Positions 1 through 7,880 of a stretch of DNA of 64,000 bases are shown here, one piece after another. The translations under genes were made by a program, and so were the position numbers. The stretch's first letter is position 1, and every line of letters begins with the position of its first letter. This stretch comes from Falsiroseomonas sp051859025 (GTDB taxonomy: Bacteria; Pseudomonadota; Alphaproteobacteria; Acetobacterales; Acetobacteraceae), in NCBI RefSeq assembly GCF_051859025.1, contig NZ_JBHYGL010000012.1, positions 248,001 to 312,000 on the forward strand. The letters are read 5' to 3'. A model generated the notes under the pieces. That model did not search any database. It was not told the origin of the DNA and saw only the letters and a list, made by a program, of their open reading frames with translations.

Positions 1-669
1 GGCTTCCTGCGCGGTCAGATGCGCGGTGCGGCGGACGCTCTGCTTGATGGCACGGACTGAGAGCGGCGCGCAGGCCAGGATGCCTTCCAGCCAGCGATCC
101 ACCGCGGCATCCAGCCCATCCTGGGGCACGACCTCATTCACCAGGTGGAAGGCGAGGGCTTCGGCGGCGGTGATGCGGCGCCCCGTCAGCATCATGCCCA
201 TCGCCATGCGGTGCGGGATCTGGCGTTGCAGCAGCGCCATGCCGCCATCCAGCGGCAGACGGCCAAGGCGCGGTTCCGGCAGGCCCATGGTCGCACTCTC
301 GGCCGCGACAATCAGGTCGCAGCCCAGCAGCATCTCGAACCCGCCGCCCAGCGCATGGCCGTTGACGCGGGCGATGACGGGGACATCGAGCGTGGTGCGC
401 AGCGCGATGCCGCCGAAGCCGCCAGGCCTGGGCGCGGCCCAGTATTCAAGGCCCGTGACACCATCGCCGCCCTTCACGTCGGCTCCGGCGCAGAAGGCGC
501 GCGTGCCGGCACCGGTCAGCACCACGGCGCGGATGTCGCGGCGGGTCTCGATCTCGGTCCAGATGCGCTGGAGTTCGGCCTCCGTCGCGCGATCCACCGC
601 GTTCATCGCTTCCGGTCGGTTGAGCGTGACGCGGGCGATATGGTCCGCGACGTCGAAGATCACGCTCAT
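1..669 (-). CDS. Enoyl-CoA hydratase/isomerase family protein (3' end cut)
   Basis: Crotonase-fold enzyme, expected to hydrate or isomerise an acyl-CoA double bond in the cytoplasm. 223 residues are visible out of the usual ~260; the C-terminus lies beyond the window start. The translation has the family landmarks: N-terminal LNRPEAMNAVD, oxyanion-hole segment AFCAGADVKGG, second oxyanion segment NGHALGGGFEMLLGCD, and LPEPRLGRLPLDGG. The last of these replaces the usual Glu-rich PE..LGLxPGxGG, so the exact chemistry (hydratase or isomerase) is uncertain. The ATG overlaps the stop of the upstream CoA-transferase gene (ATGA), so the two are probably translated together. It is the distal gene seen of the operon starting at 5796. 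Confidence 0.88.
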   Translation of the reverse strand, partial: MSVIFDVADHIARVTLNRPEAMNAVDRATEAELQRIWTEIETRRDIRAVVLTGAGTRAFCAGADVKGGDGVTGLEYWAAPRPGGFGGIALRTTLDVPVIARVNGHALGGGFEMLLGCDLIVAAESATMGLPEPRLGRLPLDGGMALLQRQIPHRMAMGMMLTGRRITAAEALAFHLVNEVVPQDGLDAAVDRWLEGILACAPLSVRAIKQSVRRTAHLTAQEA

Positions 670-1814
670 TCCGCGGCGACGCCCTGGGCTACTTCGGCCT
701 TCACCTCATCCGTATGCTTGCCGAGCCTGGCGGGCGGGATGCGCAGCGTCACCTTCGCGTCCGACATGTGGATGGGGGAGCCGACTAGGCGCATGGGTTC
801 GATCTCGCCCGGGCCTTCCAGGATCATGTCGTTGATCCGCGCCTGCTCATCCTCCAGCGCCTCCGCCAGGCTGCGCACCGGCGCGCAGAGCAGGTCCTGC
901 GCTTCGAGGCGCGCGAGCCAATAGGCGGTGGTGTTCGACTTGAAGCGGTCCCTGAAGATGGCCTGGAGCGCAGGCTTGTTGGCGACCTGGTCATCGAAAC
1001 TCGCGAAGCGCGGATCGCGGCCGAGATGCTCGATCTCCAGCGCGGTCGAGATGTCGCCGAGCGGGTCGGCCTTGAAGGCGCCCACCATCACCAGCGCGCC
1101 ATCGCTCGTCTCGAAGACGCCGGAAAGCGGCATGGCGCCCCAGTTGATCTCCTTGCCGCGCATCAGATGGGCAGCGCCTTCCTGCGTCTGCGCCGCCAGC
1201 ATCGAATCGAGCAGCGAGACGGCAATGCGCTGGCCGCGGCCGGTCTTCTGCCGCTGAAGGATGGCCAGCAGGATGCCCTGCACCATATGCATCCCCGCGG
1301 AGTAGTCCGCGAAGGTGGTGGCGTGGACGTAGAGCGGCTGGTCCGCATTGGACCGCCGATGCATCACGCCCGACATCGCCTGCGCGAGCACATCCTGCCC
1401 GCCCTTGTGGGCATAGGGGCCTTCCAGGCCGAATCCCGTGCCGACGGCGTAGATGATGCGCGGATTGACCTTCGACAGATCCTCCCACCCGAAGCCCAGC
1501 CGTTCCATCACGCCGGCGCGGAAGTTGTTCACGACCACATCCGCGGTGCGGACCAGGTCCAGCACCACCTGGCGTTCCTCCGGCTTGCGAAGGTCCAGCA
1601 CCGCACTGCGCTTGTTGCGGTTCAGCGAACAGAAGACCGGGCCGAGCGGGCCCGCGGGATCGGGGAAGGAGGTGCGGGAGAGGTCACCCTGCGGGCGTTC
1701 GATCTTGATGACGTCGGCGCCGAAATCGGCCAGCGTCTGCGTCGCGACCGGCCCCATCATCACCTGCGTGAAGTCGATGACGCGAATGCCGTCCAGCGGC
1801 AGGGGCGTGCTCAT
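666..1814 (-). CDS. CaiB/BaiF family CoA-transferase
   Basis: 382 residues, normal for class III CoA-transferases, which move CoA between carboxylic acids. The N-terminal DGIRVIDFTQVMMGPVATQ is the typical opening. D170 in the FADYSAG segment aligns with the catalytic Asp169 of formyl-CoA transferase. Nearby GRGQ and the C-terminal LGKHTDEV also fit the family. Both ends overlap neighbours by 4 bp (ATGA), linking it to an FAD oxidoreductase upstream and a crotonase downstream. That set suggests activation of an imported acid to a CoA thioester followed by oxidation and hydration; the substrate cannot be read from sequence. Confidence 0.9.
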   Translation of the reverse strand: MSTPLPLDGIRVIDFTQVMMGPVATQTLADFGADVIKIERPQGDLSRTSFPDPAGPLGPVFCSLNRNKRSAVLDLRKPEERQVVLDLVRTADVVVNNFRAGVMERLGFGWEDLSKVNPRIIYAVGTGFGLEGPYAHKGGQDVLAQAMSGVMHRRSNADQPLYVHATTFADYSAGMHMVQGILLAILQRQKTGRGQRIAVSLLDSMLAAQTQEGAAHLMRGKEINWGAMPLSGVFETSDGALVMVGAFKADPLGDISTALEIEHLGRDPRFASFDDQVANKPALQAIFRDRFKSNTTAYWLARLEAQDLLCAPVRSLAEALEDEQARINDMILEGPGEIEPMRLVGSPIHMSDAKVTLRIPPARLGKHTDEVKAEVAQGVAAE

Positions 1815-3160
1815 GCTGCCGTCTCCATGATCTTCGCATTGGCGGAGGGACGGTCGCCGGGATCGCCGCCCTGCGCCCGCACCGCGGCGCAGATGGCGGC
1901 CGGGGAGACGGCGCGCGGCGCGATGCCGCCCTGCACCGCCAGCGCCGCGGCCACGCCGGCGGATTGCCCCATCGCCATGCAGGGCGGAATCTCCCGCGAC
2001 TGCTTTTGCGCGGATTCCGTGGCGGAGTAATGCCGGCCGGCAACGATCGCGCCATCCAGCCCCTTCGGCAGCATCGCGCGATAGGGCGTGTAGTAGTCCC
2101 GTCCGCGCGCGACGGTGTCGGCGAAATGGACGCGGTCCTGCACATCCTCCTTCGTCACAACGTATTCGCCTTGCAGCAGGCGCGTCTGCCGGATGCCAAG
2201 CTGCGGCGCGACATCGATGACGAAGCAGTTCTGGAAGCCGGGCATGTGGTCCCGCGCATATTGCACCAGGGCGTAGATGCGCTTGCGGCCCTCGAAATCC
2301 GCCTTGGACATGTCCTCCACCGACAGCCCGTCATAGCCAACGAGGTGCGGGCAGTTGCACCAGACGACGCCGGGCAGCGGCGTCTTCAGCCACCAGAAGT
2401 CCCAGGACCCGCCCATGATCTTCTTGGCCTGCTTGTCGAGGGCCGCATGGCGTTCCGGTTCCTCGAACTGCACACGCTCGGCTTCGTCCGTATCGACGCC
2501 GCCGAGGCGAAACACCGTCGTGACCATGTAGGCGCCATGGGTGAAGTCACCGCCCGCGGCGGCCACCACATCCAGGTCCCCGGTGGCGTCGATGACGACA
2601 TCGCCCATGATGGCCTGGCGCCCGGCCTTGGTTTCGCAGATTACGCCCTTGATGGCGCCGTCCCGCACGATGGCGGAGGAGAACCAGGAATGCGTGCGCG
2701 TCTGCACGCCGGCCTCCGCCACCATCTCGTTCGAGATGCGCTTCCAGCCATCGGGGTCGAAGGTCGCGGCCATGACGATGGGGTGCGGGCGGACATGAGA
2801 GCGGAAGTCGAAGACACCCCAGCGAGCCCATTTCCGGTACATGGCCCAGTCGGTCACACGCTCCGCTTCCGGCGGATAGACGCAGGCGCCGACGCGCGCC
2901 ATGCGGTCGATCATCTCCATGCAGATGCCGGTGGTGGTGACTTCCTGGCCGTTGTGCATGTCGTCCAGCACCAGGACCATGCCGCCGGATGCCAGGCCGC
3001 CGAGGTAAGGGTAGCGTTCCAGGAGGGTGACGGAGCACCCCATCCGCCGCGCCGCGACGGCGGCCGAGAAGCCGGCCGGCCCACCGCCCACGACGACGAC
3101 ATCCGACCGCGCGACAATGGTCGCCTCCCGCGGCGTCTCCTGCACGCGCTGCGTGTCCAT
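1811..3160 (-). CDS. FAD-dependent oxidoreductase (FAD_oxidored family)
   Basis: 449 residues from the ATG at 3160. An open frame extends further upstream, but this ATG is preceded by a good ribosome site (AGAGGAAACAGCC) and sits 11 bp after the upstream permease stop. Residues ~20-50 form an FAD-binding Rossmann motif (VVVVGGGPAGFSAAVAARR) with an acidic residue near LLERYPYLGG. A second flavin-contact segment, VVIDATGDLDVVAAAGG, lies mid-protein, and a C-terminal AGRHYSATES...GQSAGVAAALA segment closes the FAD fold. This pattern matches the family that includes glucose-inhibited-division-like and thiazole-type FAD proteins. Substrate unknown. ATGA overlap with the CoA-transferase gene. Confidence 0.82.
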   Translation of the reverse strand: MDTQRVQETPREATIVARSDVVVVGGGPAGFSAAVAARRMGCSVTLLERYPYLGGLASGGMVLVLDDMHNGQEVTTTGICMEMIDRMARVGACVYPPEAERVTDWAMYRKWARWGVFDFRSHVRPHPIVMAATFDPDGWKRISNEMVAEAGVQTRTHSWFSSAIVRDGAIKGVICETKAGRQAIMGDVVIDATGDLDVVAAAGGDFTHGAYMVTTVFRLGGVDTDEAERVQFEEPERHAALDKQAKKIMGGSWDFWWLKTPLPGVVWCNCPHLVGYDGLSVEDMSKADFEGRKRIYALVQYARDHMPGFQNCFVIDVAPQLGIRQTRLLQGEYVVTKEDVQDRVHFADTVARGRDYYTPYRAMLPKGLDGAIVAGRHYSATESAQKQSREIPPCMAMGQSAGVAAALAVQGGIAPRAVSPAAICAAVRAQGGDPGDRPSANAKIMETAA

Positions 3161-3171
3161 GGCTGTTTCCT

Positions 3172-4008
3172 CTAGACGGGGTTGGCCGGCTGCCAGCGCA
3201 CCACCAGGCGTTCCACGGCGATGATCACGCCGAAGAAGGCCACGGAGAAGGCGGAGCCGACGATGACGGTGGCGTAGAGCATCGCGCTGTCGAAATTGTA
3301 CATGGACTGGATGATCAGCGCGCCGATGCCGGTAGTGGAGCCGATCCATTCGCCGACGATGGCGCCGATCACGGCGGTGGAGGCCGCGATCTTCAGTGCG
3401 GAGAACAGGTAGGGCAGCGAATTGCGCAGCCGAAGCTTGAAGAAGATCTCGCGCTCGCTGGCCGACAGCACGCGCATCAGCTCCATCGCCTGCGGGTTAA
3501 CCGATTCCAGTCCGCGCACCATGTTCACCAGTGTGGGGAAGAAGCAGATCAGCGCGGCGATGGCGATCTTCGGTTCCATCCCGTTGCCCAGCAGTAGCAC
3601 AAGGATCGGCGCCTTGGCGACGACGGGAATGGTGTTGATGAGGACGACGACCGGGAAGAAGGCTTCCTCCATCGTCTTCCGATGCACGAAGACGGTGGCG
3701 ATGATGATGGCGACGATATTGCCGAGTATGAAGCCGACCAGCGCCTCGATCGCCGTCGGCACCAGGTTCGCCATCAGGATCGGCCATTTCGCGACGAGCG
3801 TGGTCGCGACCGCGACGGGCGAAGGCGCCACGAAGGGCGGCACTTCCAGGATATAGACCAGGCCCCACCACAGCAGCAGCATGAAGGCGATGCCCGCCAC
3901 AGGAAGAAGGCGGCGCCGCCAGGCCAGCTTGCGCCGCGCGCGTTCATGCGCGGCCTCGGCTTCCTTCAGCCCGGGATCGTCCAGCAGGGTGTCGGCGGTG
4001 ATGCTCAA
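3172..4008 (-). CDS. ABC transporter permease, taurine/nitrate/THI5 type (system A)
   Basis: 278-residue inner-membrane protein with a basic N-terminus, a hydrophobic segment at ~36-55 and further membrane helices. The BPD-type EAA loop is visible as MELMRVLSASEREIFFKLRLRNSLPYLFSALK in shortened form (EREIFFKLRLRNSLPYLF). It forms the channel of an importer with the ATPase (ATGA overlap at 4005-4008) and the binding protein upstream. The family includes SsuC, TauC and ThiX-like permeases. Confidence 0.9.
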   Translation of the reverse strand: MSITADTLLDDPGLKEAEAAHERARRKLAWRRRLLPVAGIAFMLLLWWGLVYILEVPPFVAPSPVAVATTLVAKWPILMANLVPTAIEALVGFILGNIVAIIIATVFVHRKTMEEAFFPVVVLINTIPVVAKAPILVLLLGNGMEPKIAIAALICFFPTLVNMVRGLESVNPQAMELMRVLSASEREIFFKLRLRNSLPYLFSALKIAASTAVIGAIVGEWIGSTTGIGALIIQSMYNFDSAMLYATVIVGSAFSVAFFGVIIAVERLVVRWQPANPV

Positions 4009-4787
4009 TGCCCCCTCCCCAGTGAATCCCGCAGGCCGGACACGATCGTGGTGAAGGCCGGCGTCTCGCGGATCGACAGGTCGCGATCCCGAGGCAGGTC
4101 CACGGAAACCAACGCGGCGTTGCGGCCGGGATTGGCGGCCAGCACCAGCACCTGCTCGCCGAGATAGACGGCCTCATAGACGGAGTGCGTGACAAAGAGG
4201 ATTGTCGTCCCCGTCTCCTGCCACACGCGGCGCAGTTCCTCGTTCAGCCGGTCGCGCGTGATCTCATCGAGGGCGCCGAAGGGCTCATCCATCAGCAGCA
4301 GCCGCGGCCCGCCCAGCAGCGCACGCGCGATGGAGACGCGCTGGCGCATGCCGCCGGAGAGTTCGTGTGGGAAGCTGTTCTCCCACCCCTCCAGCCCGAC
4401 CAGCTTCAGCAACTCCCGCGGCGTCGGCGCGCCTTTCGGCAGGTCCCGCCTGCCGCCGACTTCCAGTGGTAACTCCACATTCTGCAGCGCCGTCCGCCAG
4501 GGCAGCAGCGCGGCGTCCTGGAAGACGAAGCCCAGCGTCCGCGCCGCCCGCGCCGCCGCCGGCGCCATGCCGAAGACAGAGACATCGCCCGCGCTCGGCT
4601 TCACGAGGTCCGCCACCACGCGCAGCAGCGTGGATTTTCCGCAGCCGGATGGGCCGAGCAGGGAGAGGAAGCCGCCGGCCTCCACCGCCATGCTCACATC
4701 GCGCAGCGCGGTGACGGTGCGGCGGTCCGTGACGAACCGCACCGTCACGCCCCGGCATTCGACGGCGGCGGACACCCGGTCAGCCAA
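4005..4787 (-). CDS. ABC transporter ATP-binding protein (system A)
   Basis: 260 residues with Walker A GPSGCGKST, Q-loop FQDAALLPWRT, signature LSGGMRQRVSIARAL, Walker B LLLMDEPFGALD and switch His in FVTHSVYEAVYL. This is the SsuB/TauB/NrtD type. The predicted start is TTG at 4787, overlapping the binding-protein stop by 8 bp (TTGGCTGA); an in-frame GTG lies 12 bp downstream. The same start/stop junction, with GTG, occurs at two other transporter ATPase genes here (16270 and 61594). Confidence 0.9.
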   Translation of the reverse strand: MADRVSAAVECRGVTVRFVTDRRTVTALRDVSMAVEAGGFLSLLGPSGCGKSTLLRVVADLVKPSAGDVSVFGMAPAAARAARTLGFVFQDAALLPWRTALQNVELPLEVGGRRDLPKGAPTPRELLKLVGLEGWENSFPHELSGGMRQRVSIARALLGGPRLLLMDEPFGALDEITRDRLNEELRRVWQETGTTILFVTHSVYEAVYLGEQVLVLAANPGRNAALVSVDLPRDRDLSIRETPAFTTIVSGLRDSLGRGH

Positions 4788-5796
4788 TCAGCGGTCGGTT
4801 GCCGTTGGTAAGGCGCAGGATCTCCATGGTCATCACCTCCTCCAGCCGCGGCGTGCGGCGGGAGAACTGGCCGAGCTGCGCGTAGAGGTCGATCTGCTCA
4901 CGCCACACATCGGGGTCCATGGTGCCCCAGCCCTCGGTCGCGGTCTTGGGGCCGAAGGCATAGGCCAGCATCACTTCAAGCGCCGCCAGTTCATCGGCGC
5001 GGTTGAGGTTGGGGAATTCCTTGAGCAGCAGGTCCACCGCCGCCGCGCGGTTGGCATGGGCATAGGCCCAGCCACGGCCGGAGGCGCGCAGGAACCGCGC
5101 CAGCATATCCGGACGCCGTTCCAGCGTCTGCGCCGTGGCATAGTAGGGCAGGGCGTAGAGCCTGACGCCCGTATCCCACAGTCGCATCACCACGGGATCC
5201 TGCACCACGCGCAGCGCGGTGGTGTTCGTCAGCCAGCCCGTGATGACATCGACCTGGCCCGTCATCAGCGGCCCCATGTCGGAGCCGATCGGGATGATGG
5301 TGACGTCGCGCTCCGCGATGTTGTTCTTGGCCAGCAGCGCACGCAGCAGGATCACGGCGGTGGATTGCGTGCCGATCTTCTTGCCGATGAGGTCACGCGG
5401 CTGGCGCACAGGGTTGCGGGCGCGGGAGATGTAGCTGAACGGATGCACCTGCGCACCGGCCGCGAAGCAGCGCACGGGAATGTCCTGCGACGATGCGAGC
5501 ATCAGCGAGGGGGAGGAGGAGACCTGCCCGATCTCGAACCGCCCGGCCGCGACGACCGCAACGCCATCGATGTTCGGCCCGCCTGGCTGGATGCGCAGGT
5601 CGAGGCCCTCGGCCTCGTAGTAACCCATCTGCTTGGCGCAGACCTCGCCGATCTGGTTGCCGCCGGTGATCCAGCCAAGCTGGAGATTGATGACCGTGCG
5701 GCCTTGGGCTTCCGCCACATCGACCATCATCCCGGTGCCCGCCGCGGCGGCGGCCGAGGCCTTGAGCAACGTCCTGCGATCCAACGTCATGCCCAA
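4780..5796 (-). CDS. ABC transporter substrate-binding protein, NMT1/THI5 type (system A)
   Basis: 338-residue periplasmic protein. The N-terminus carries a Tat-like signal (DRRTLLKASAAAAAGTG, twin Arg at 7-8). The mature part begins VINLQLGWITGGNQIGEV and contains the family pattern GYYEAEGLDLRIQPGGPNID, as in pyrimidine-precursor binding proteins (THI5/ThiY), so a pyrimidine-like or other aromatic N-heterocycle is a reasonable ligand guess. ATG 5796 has GGAG 7 bp upstream; an alternative ATG lies at 5790. First gene of the leftward operon that ends in CoA-transferase and crotonase. A sigma-54-like promoter lies 58-73 bp upstream. Confidence 0.88.
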   Translation of the reverse strand: MGMTLDRRTLLKASAAAAAGTGMMVDVAEAQGRTVINLQLGWITGGNQIGEVCAKQMGYYEAEGLDLRIQPGGPNIDGVAVVAAGRFEIGQVSSSPSLMLASSQDIPVRCFAAGAQVHPFSYISRARNPVRQPRDLIGKKIGTQSTAVILLRALLAKNNIAERDVTIIPIGSDMGPLMTGQVDVITGWLTNTTALRVVQDPVVMRLWDTGVRLYALPYYATAQTLERRPDMLARFLRASGRGWAYAHANRAAAVDLLLKEFPNLNRADELAALEVMLAYAFGPKTATEGWGTMDPDVWREQIDLYAQLGQFSRRTPRLEEVMTMEILRLTNGNRPLIG

Positions 5797-5853
5797 TCTC
5801 CATGATGCATGCCGCTGCTGGCCCCCTCGGCTGCGCGGTGCACAGGATTGTCA

Positions 5854-5869
5854 TGCAAGCATGGTGCCG
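5854..5869 (-). promoter_or_regulatory. Candidate sigma-54 promoter for transporter A operon
   Basis: The minus strand reads CGGCACC-ATGC-TTGCA, 10 of 12 matches to TGGCACG-N4-TTGCW, with GG and GC exactly 10 bp apart. The predicted start of transcription near 5843 gives a leader of about 47 nt before ATG 5796. An inverted repeat CATGC-AA-GCATG (5852-5863) overlaps the -12 element. The site lies in the 171-bp region shared with the divergent amidohydrolase gene, where I see no equivalent promoter on the plus strand. An imperfect palindrome CGAAT-T-ATTCG lies at 5907-5917. Confidence 0.5.
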
Positions 5870-5967
5870 GGTGTGCGCAAAGCAGGATTTTTTCGGTCGA
5901 GCCGTGCGAATTATTCGAACGGGGCTTCGGGCTTGACCCCGGCAGTCCCCGCATGGCCGCATGCAGC

Positions 5968-7251
5968 ATGGCCCTCCTCCTCACCCACGCCGCGATCCTC
6001 ACCATGGATGCGCAGCACCGCGTCCTGCATGGCCAGGACATCAGGATCGAGGATGGGCGCATCGCCGCCATCGCGCCCGGATTGCCAGTGGTGGCGGGCG
6101 ACACCGTCATCGAGTGCCGCCACGCGCTGGTCACGCCCGGCCTGGTCAACGTCCACACCCATGCCGCGACGGCGCTGTTCCGCGGCCTGGCGGAGGATCT
6201 GCCCCGGGAGTTCTGGGCCGGCGCCTACCGCGTGCCCGGGCAGGAGCGCTTCACGGAGGGCGACTACGCCTTGTCGCTGCGCGCCGCCTGTGCGGAGTTC
6301 CTGCTGAACGGCGTCACCTGCATCGCGGACAGGTTGGCCGGCATGGATCGCTTGGCGCCGGTGATCGAGGCATCGGGAATGCGCGCCGTGGTCGGCAGCA
6401 CGCTTACCGATGCGCGCGAAGCGGATGCCTGGGCGGAGACCGACCGACTGATGGAGCGCTTCGGCGCCGATCCCGCCCGATCCCGCATCACGACCGCCAT
6501 CGCGCCGCATGCGCTGGACAGTTGTTCGGATGCGCTGCTGGCGCAGGTGGCGCGGCGTGCGGAGCGTGAGGACGCCCGCGTGGTGCTGCATGTCGCGCAA
6601 TCCGCGCCGGAAGTGGCGGCCGTGCACGCGCGCGGGCATTCAGGTGCGCTGGCCTGCCTCAGGCGTGCGGGACTGGCAACCTCACGCACGGTCGCCGCGC
6701 ATGCGATCTACCTGGATGAGTCGGAGATCGATGGCTGGTGCGAGGATGGCATCGCCATCGCGCATTGCCCCGCCAGCAACCTGAAGATCGAGGCGCGGAC
6801 GATCCCCCTGCATCGCTATGTCGGCCGCGTGCCGGTCGGACTCGGCACGGATTGGACGGCCAGCGACAATGCGATGGACATGATCTGGGAAGCGCGCCTG
6901 GCCGCGCTGGTCGGCAAGCAATCCGCGGGCGATCCCACCTCGCTGCCCGTGGCCACCATGCTTCGGATGATGACGGTGGAAGGTGCCCGCGTGCTCGGCA
7001 TGGACCACGTCATCGGCAGCGTGGAGGTCGGCAAGCGCGCGGACCTCGTCACCTGGAACCTGAACCGGCTGGAGATGGCGCCCGCGCATGACCTCGGCGC
7101 GAACCTTCTCTATTCGGCCTCGCCGCGCAGCGTGCGCGACGTGATGGTGGATGGCACCGTGCTGGTTCGCGATGGACGCCTGGTGCGGGAGGAGGAGGCC
7201 GCGCTGGTCGCCACGATGCGCCGCGCAGGATGGACCGATCTGCCTGCCTGA
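5968..7251 (+). CDS. Metal-dependent amidohydrolase, chlorohydrolase/deaminase (AtzA/TrzN/MtaD) superfamily
   Basis: 427 residues from ATG 5968 (ATG 5953 adds five residues; neither has a clear ribosome site). Cytoplasmic hydrolase of ring C-N or C-Cl bonds; relatives deaminate adenosine derivatives, guanine or cytosine, or dechlorinate s-triazines. Metal ligands visible: H63 and H65 (NVHTH), H208 (LHVAQ), H245 (AAHAI) and D295 (GTDW); H181 (APH) also fits. The residue normally Glu in the HxxE motif is Gln (Q211). The C-terminus returns to the composite beta-domain (GSVEVGKRADLV). It faces ring-opening and ABC transport genes, so a heterocyclic substrate is likely, but the superfamily is too broad to name it. 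Confidence 0.85.
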   Translation: MALLLTHAAILTMDAQHRVLHGQDIRIEDGRIAAIAPGLPVVAGDTVIECRHALVTPGLVNVHTHAATALFRGLAEDLPREFWAGAYRVPGQERFTEGDYALSLRAACAEFLLNGVTCIADRLAGMDRLAPVIEASGMRAVVGSTLTDAREADAWAETDRLMERFGADPARSRITTAIAPHALDSCSDALLAQVARRAEREDARVVLHVAQSAPEVAAVHARGHSGALACLRRAGLATSRTVAAHAIYLDESEIDGWCEDGIAIAHCPASNLKIEARTIPLHRYVGRVPVGLGTDWTASDNAMDMIWEARLAALVGKQSAGDPTSLPVATMLRMMTVEGARVLGMDHVIGSVEVGKRADLVTWNLNRLEMAPAHDLGANLLYSASPRSVRDVMVDGTVLVRDGRLVREEEAALVATMRRAGWTDLPA

Positions 7252-7318
7252 TGGGCGTCCTTGCCTCCAGAGCGCGCAGCCAGGTGTGCCGATCCTGGCG
7301 CTAACTGCGCCGCGGCAG

Positions 7319-7334
7319 TGGCACGGGGGTTGCT
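7319..7334 (+). promoter_or_regulatory. Sigma-54 promoter, perfect consensus match
   Basis: TGGCACG-GGGG-TTGCT matches all 12 defined positions of the RpoN consensus (TGGCACG-N4-TTGCW), with GG and GC spaced by 10 bp. Transcription would start near 7345, leaving a ~13-nt leader that still contains the AGGA ribosome site (7351-7354) of the VOC gene at 7358. It lies in the 106-bp gap after the amidohydrolase gene and would drive VOC plus transporter B. An NtrC-type activator is implied but is not encoded in the window. Confidence 0.78.
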
Positions 7335-7357
7335 GCGTCCTGCCGGCATGAGGACGC

Positions 7358-7870
7358 ATGACCATGAGGCCTGAAGGCGCGGCCATCACCGCGGGGCTGT
7401 TCCACATCGCGGTGAAGACGAACGATCTGGCGCAGACCGTCGCCTTCTACACGCGCATCATCGGATTGCTCGAGGTGAAGCGGCCGGATTTCGGCTATCC
7501 CGGCGCCTGGCTCGGCGTGCCGCTGCCCGGCGGCGCGGCCATCCTGCATGTGTACGCCGGCGGGCCCGCGCTGGGGGCGGAGGGTCGCGCGCCCGTCGGC
7601 ACCGGCGCCATCGACCATGTCTCCCTCACCTGCCACGGCTACCACGCCTTCATCGCGCGCTTCCGCGCGGCGGGGCTGGATTGGCGGGAGTTCCTCGTGC
7701 CGGGCACGAGCCTCTGGCAGTTGTTCGTGCATGATCCTTCCGGGGTGCAACTGGAACTGACCTTCGAGGGCAAGGCGGAAACCGGGCCGATGCCGGACAT
7801 GTCCGACCACCGCCGCTACGTCGCCGGCACGAATTTCCACGACACCGCCACCTATCCGAAACTCGCGTGA
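7358..7870 (+). CDS. VOC-family (glyoxalase/dioxygenase fold) protein
   Basis: 170 residues with two beta-alpha-beta-beta-beta halves. Likely metal ligands are the His in LFHIAVKTNDL (~20), the His in GAIDHVSLTC (~88) and the Glu in GVQLELTFEG (~135), a vicinal-oxygen-chelate pattern. Such proteins can be lyases, dioxygenases or isomerases. It is the first gene after the perfect sigma-54 site and is followed 10 bp later by a binding-protein gene, so it probably acts on the substrate imported by transporter B. The exact reaction is unknown. Confidence 0.8.
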   Translation: MTMRPEGAAITAGLFHIAVKTNDLAQTVAFYTRIIGLLEVKRPDFGYPGAWLGVPLPGGAAILHVYAGGPALGAEGRAPVGTGAIDHVSLTCHGYHAFIARFRAAGLDWREFLVPGTSLWQLFVHDPSGVQLELTFEGKAETGPMPDMSDHRRYVAGTNFHDTATYPKLA

Positions 7871-7880
7871 GGATCCGCCC

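Noticed and set aside
5968..7251. Calling the hydrolase AtzA, AtzB or TrzN
   Set aside because: The superfamily covers many deaminases and the HxxE motif is changed; sequence alone does not support a triazine substrate.
7335..7357. Inverted repeat GCGTCCT/AGGACGC just before the VOC start, which could hide the ribosome site
   Set aside because: The predicted sigma-54 transcript begins near 7345, so the 5' arm would not be in the mRNA.
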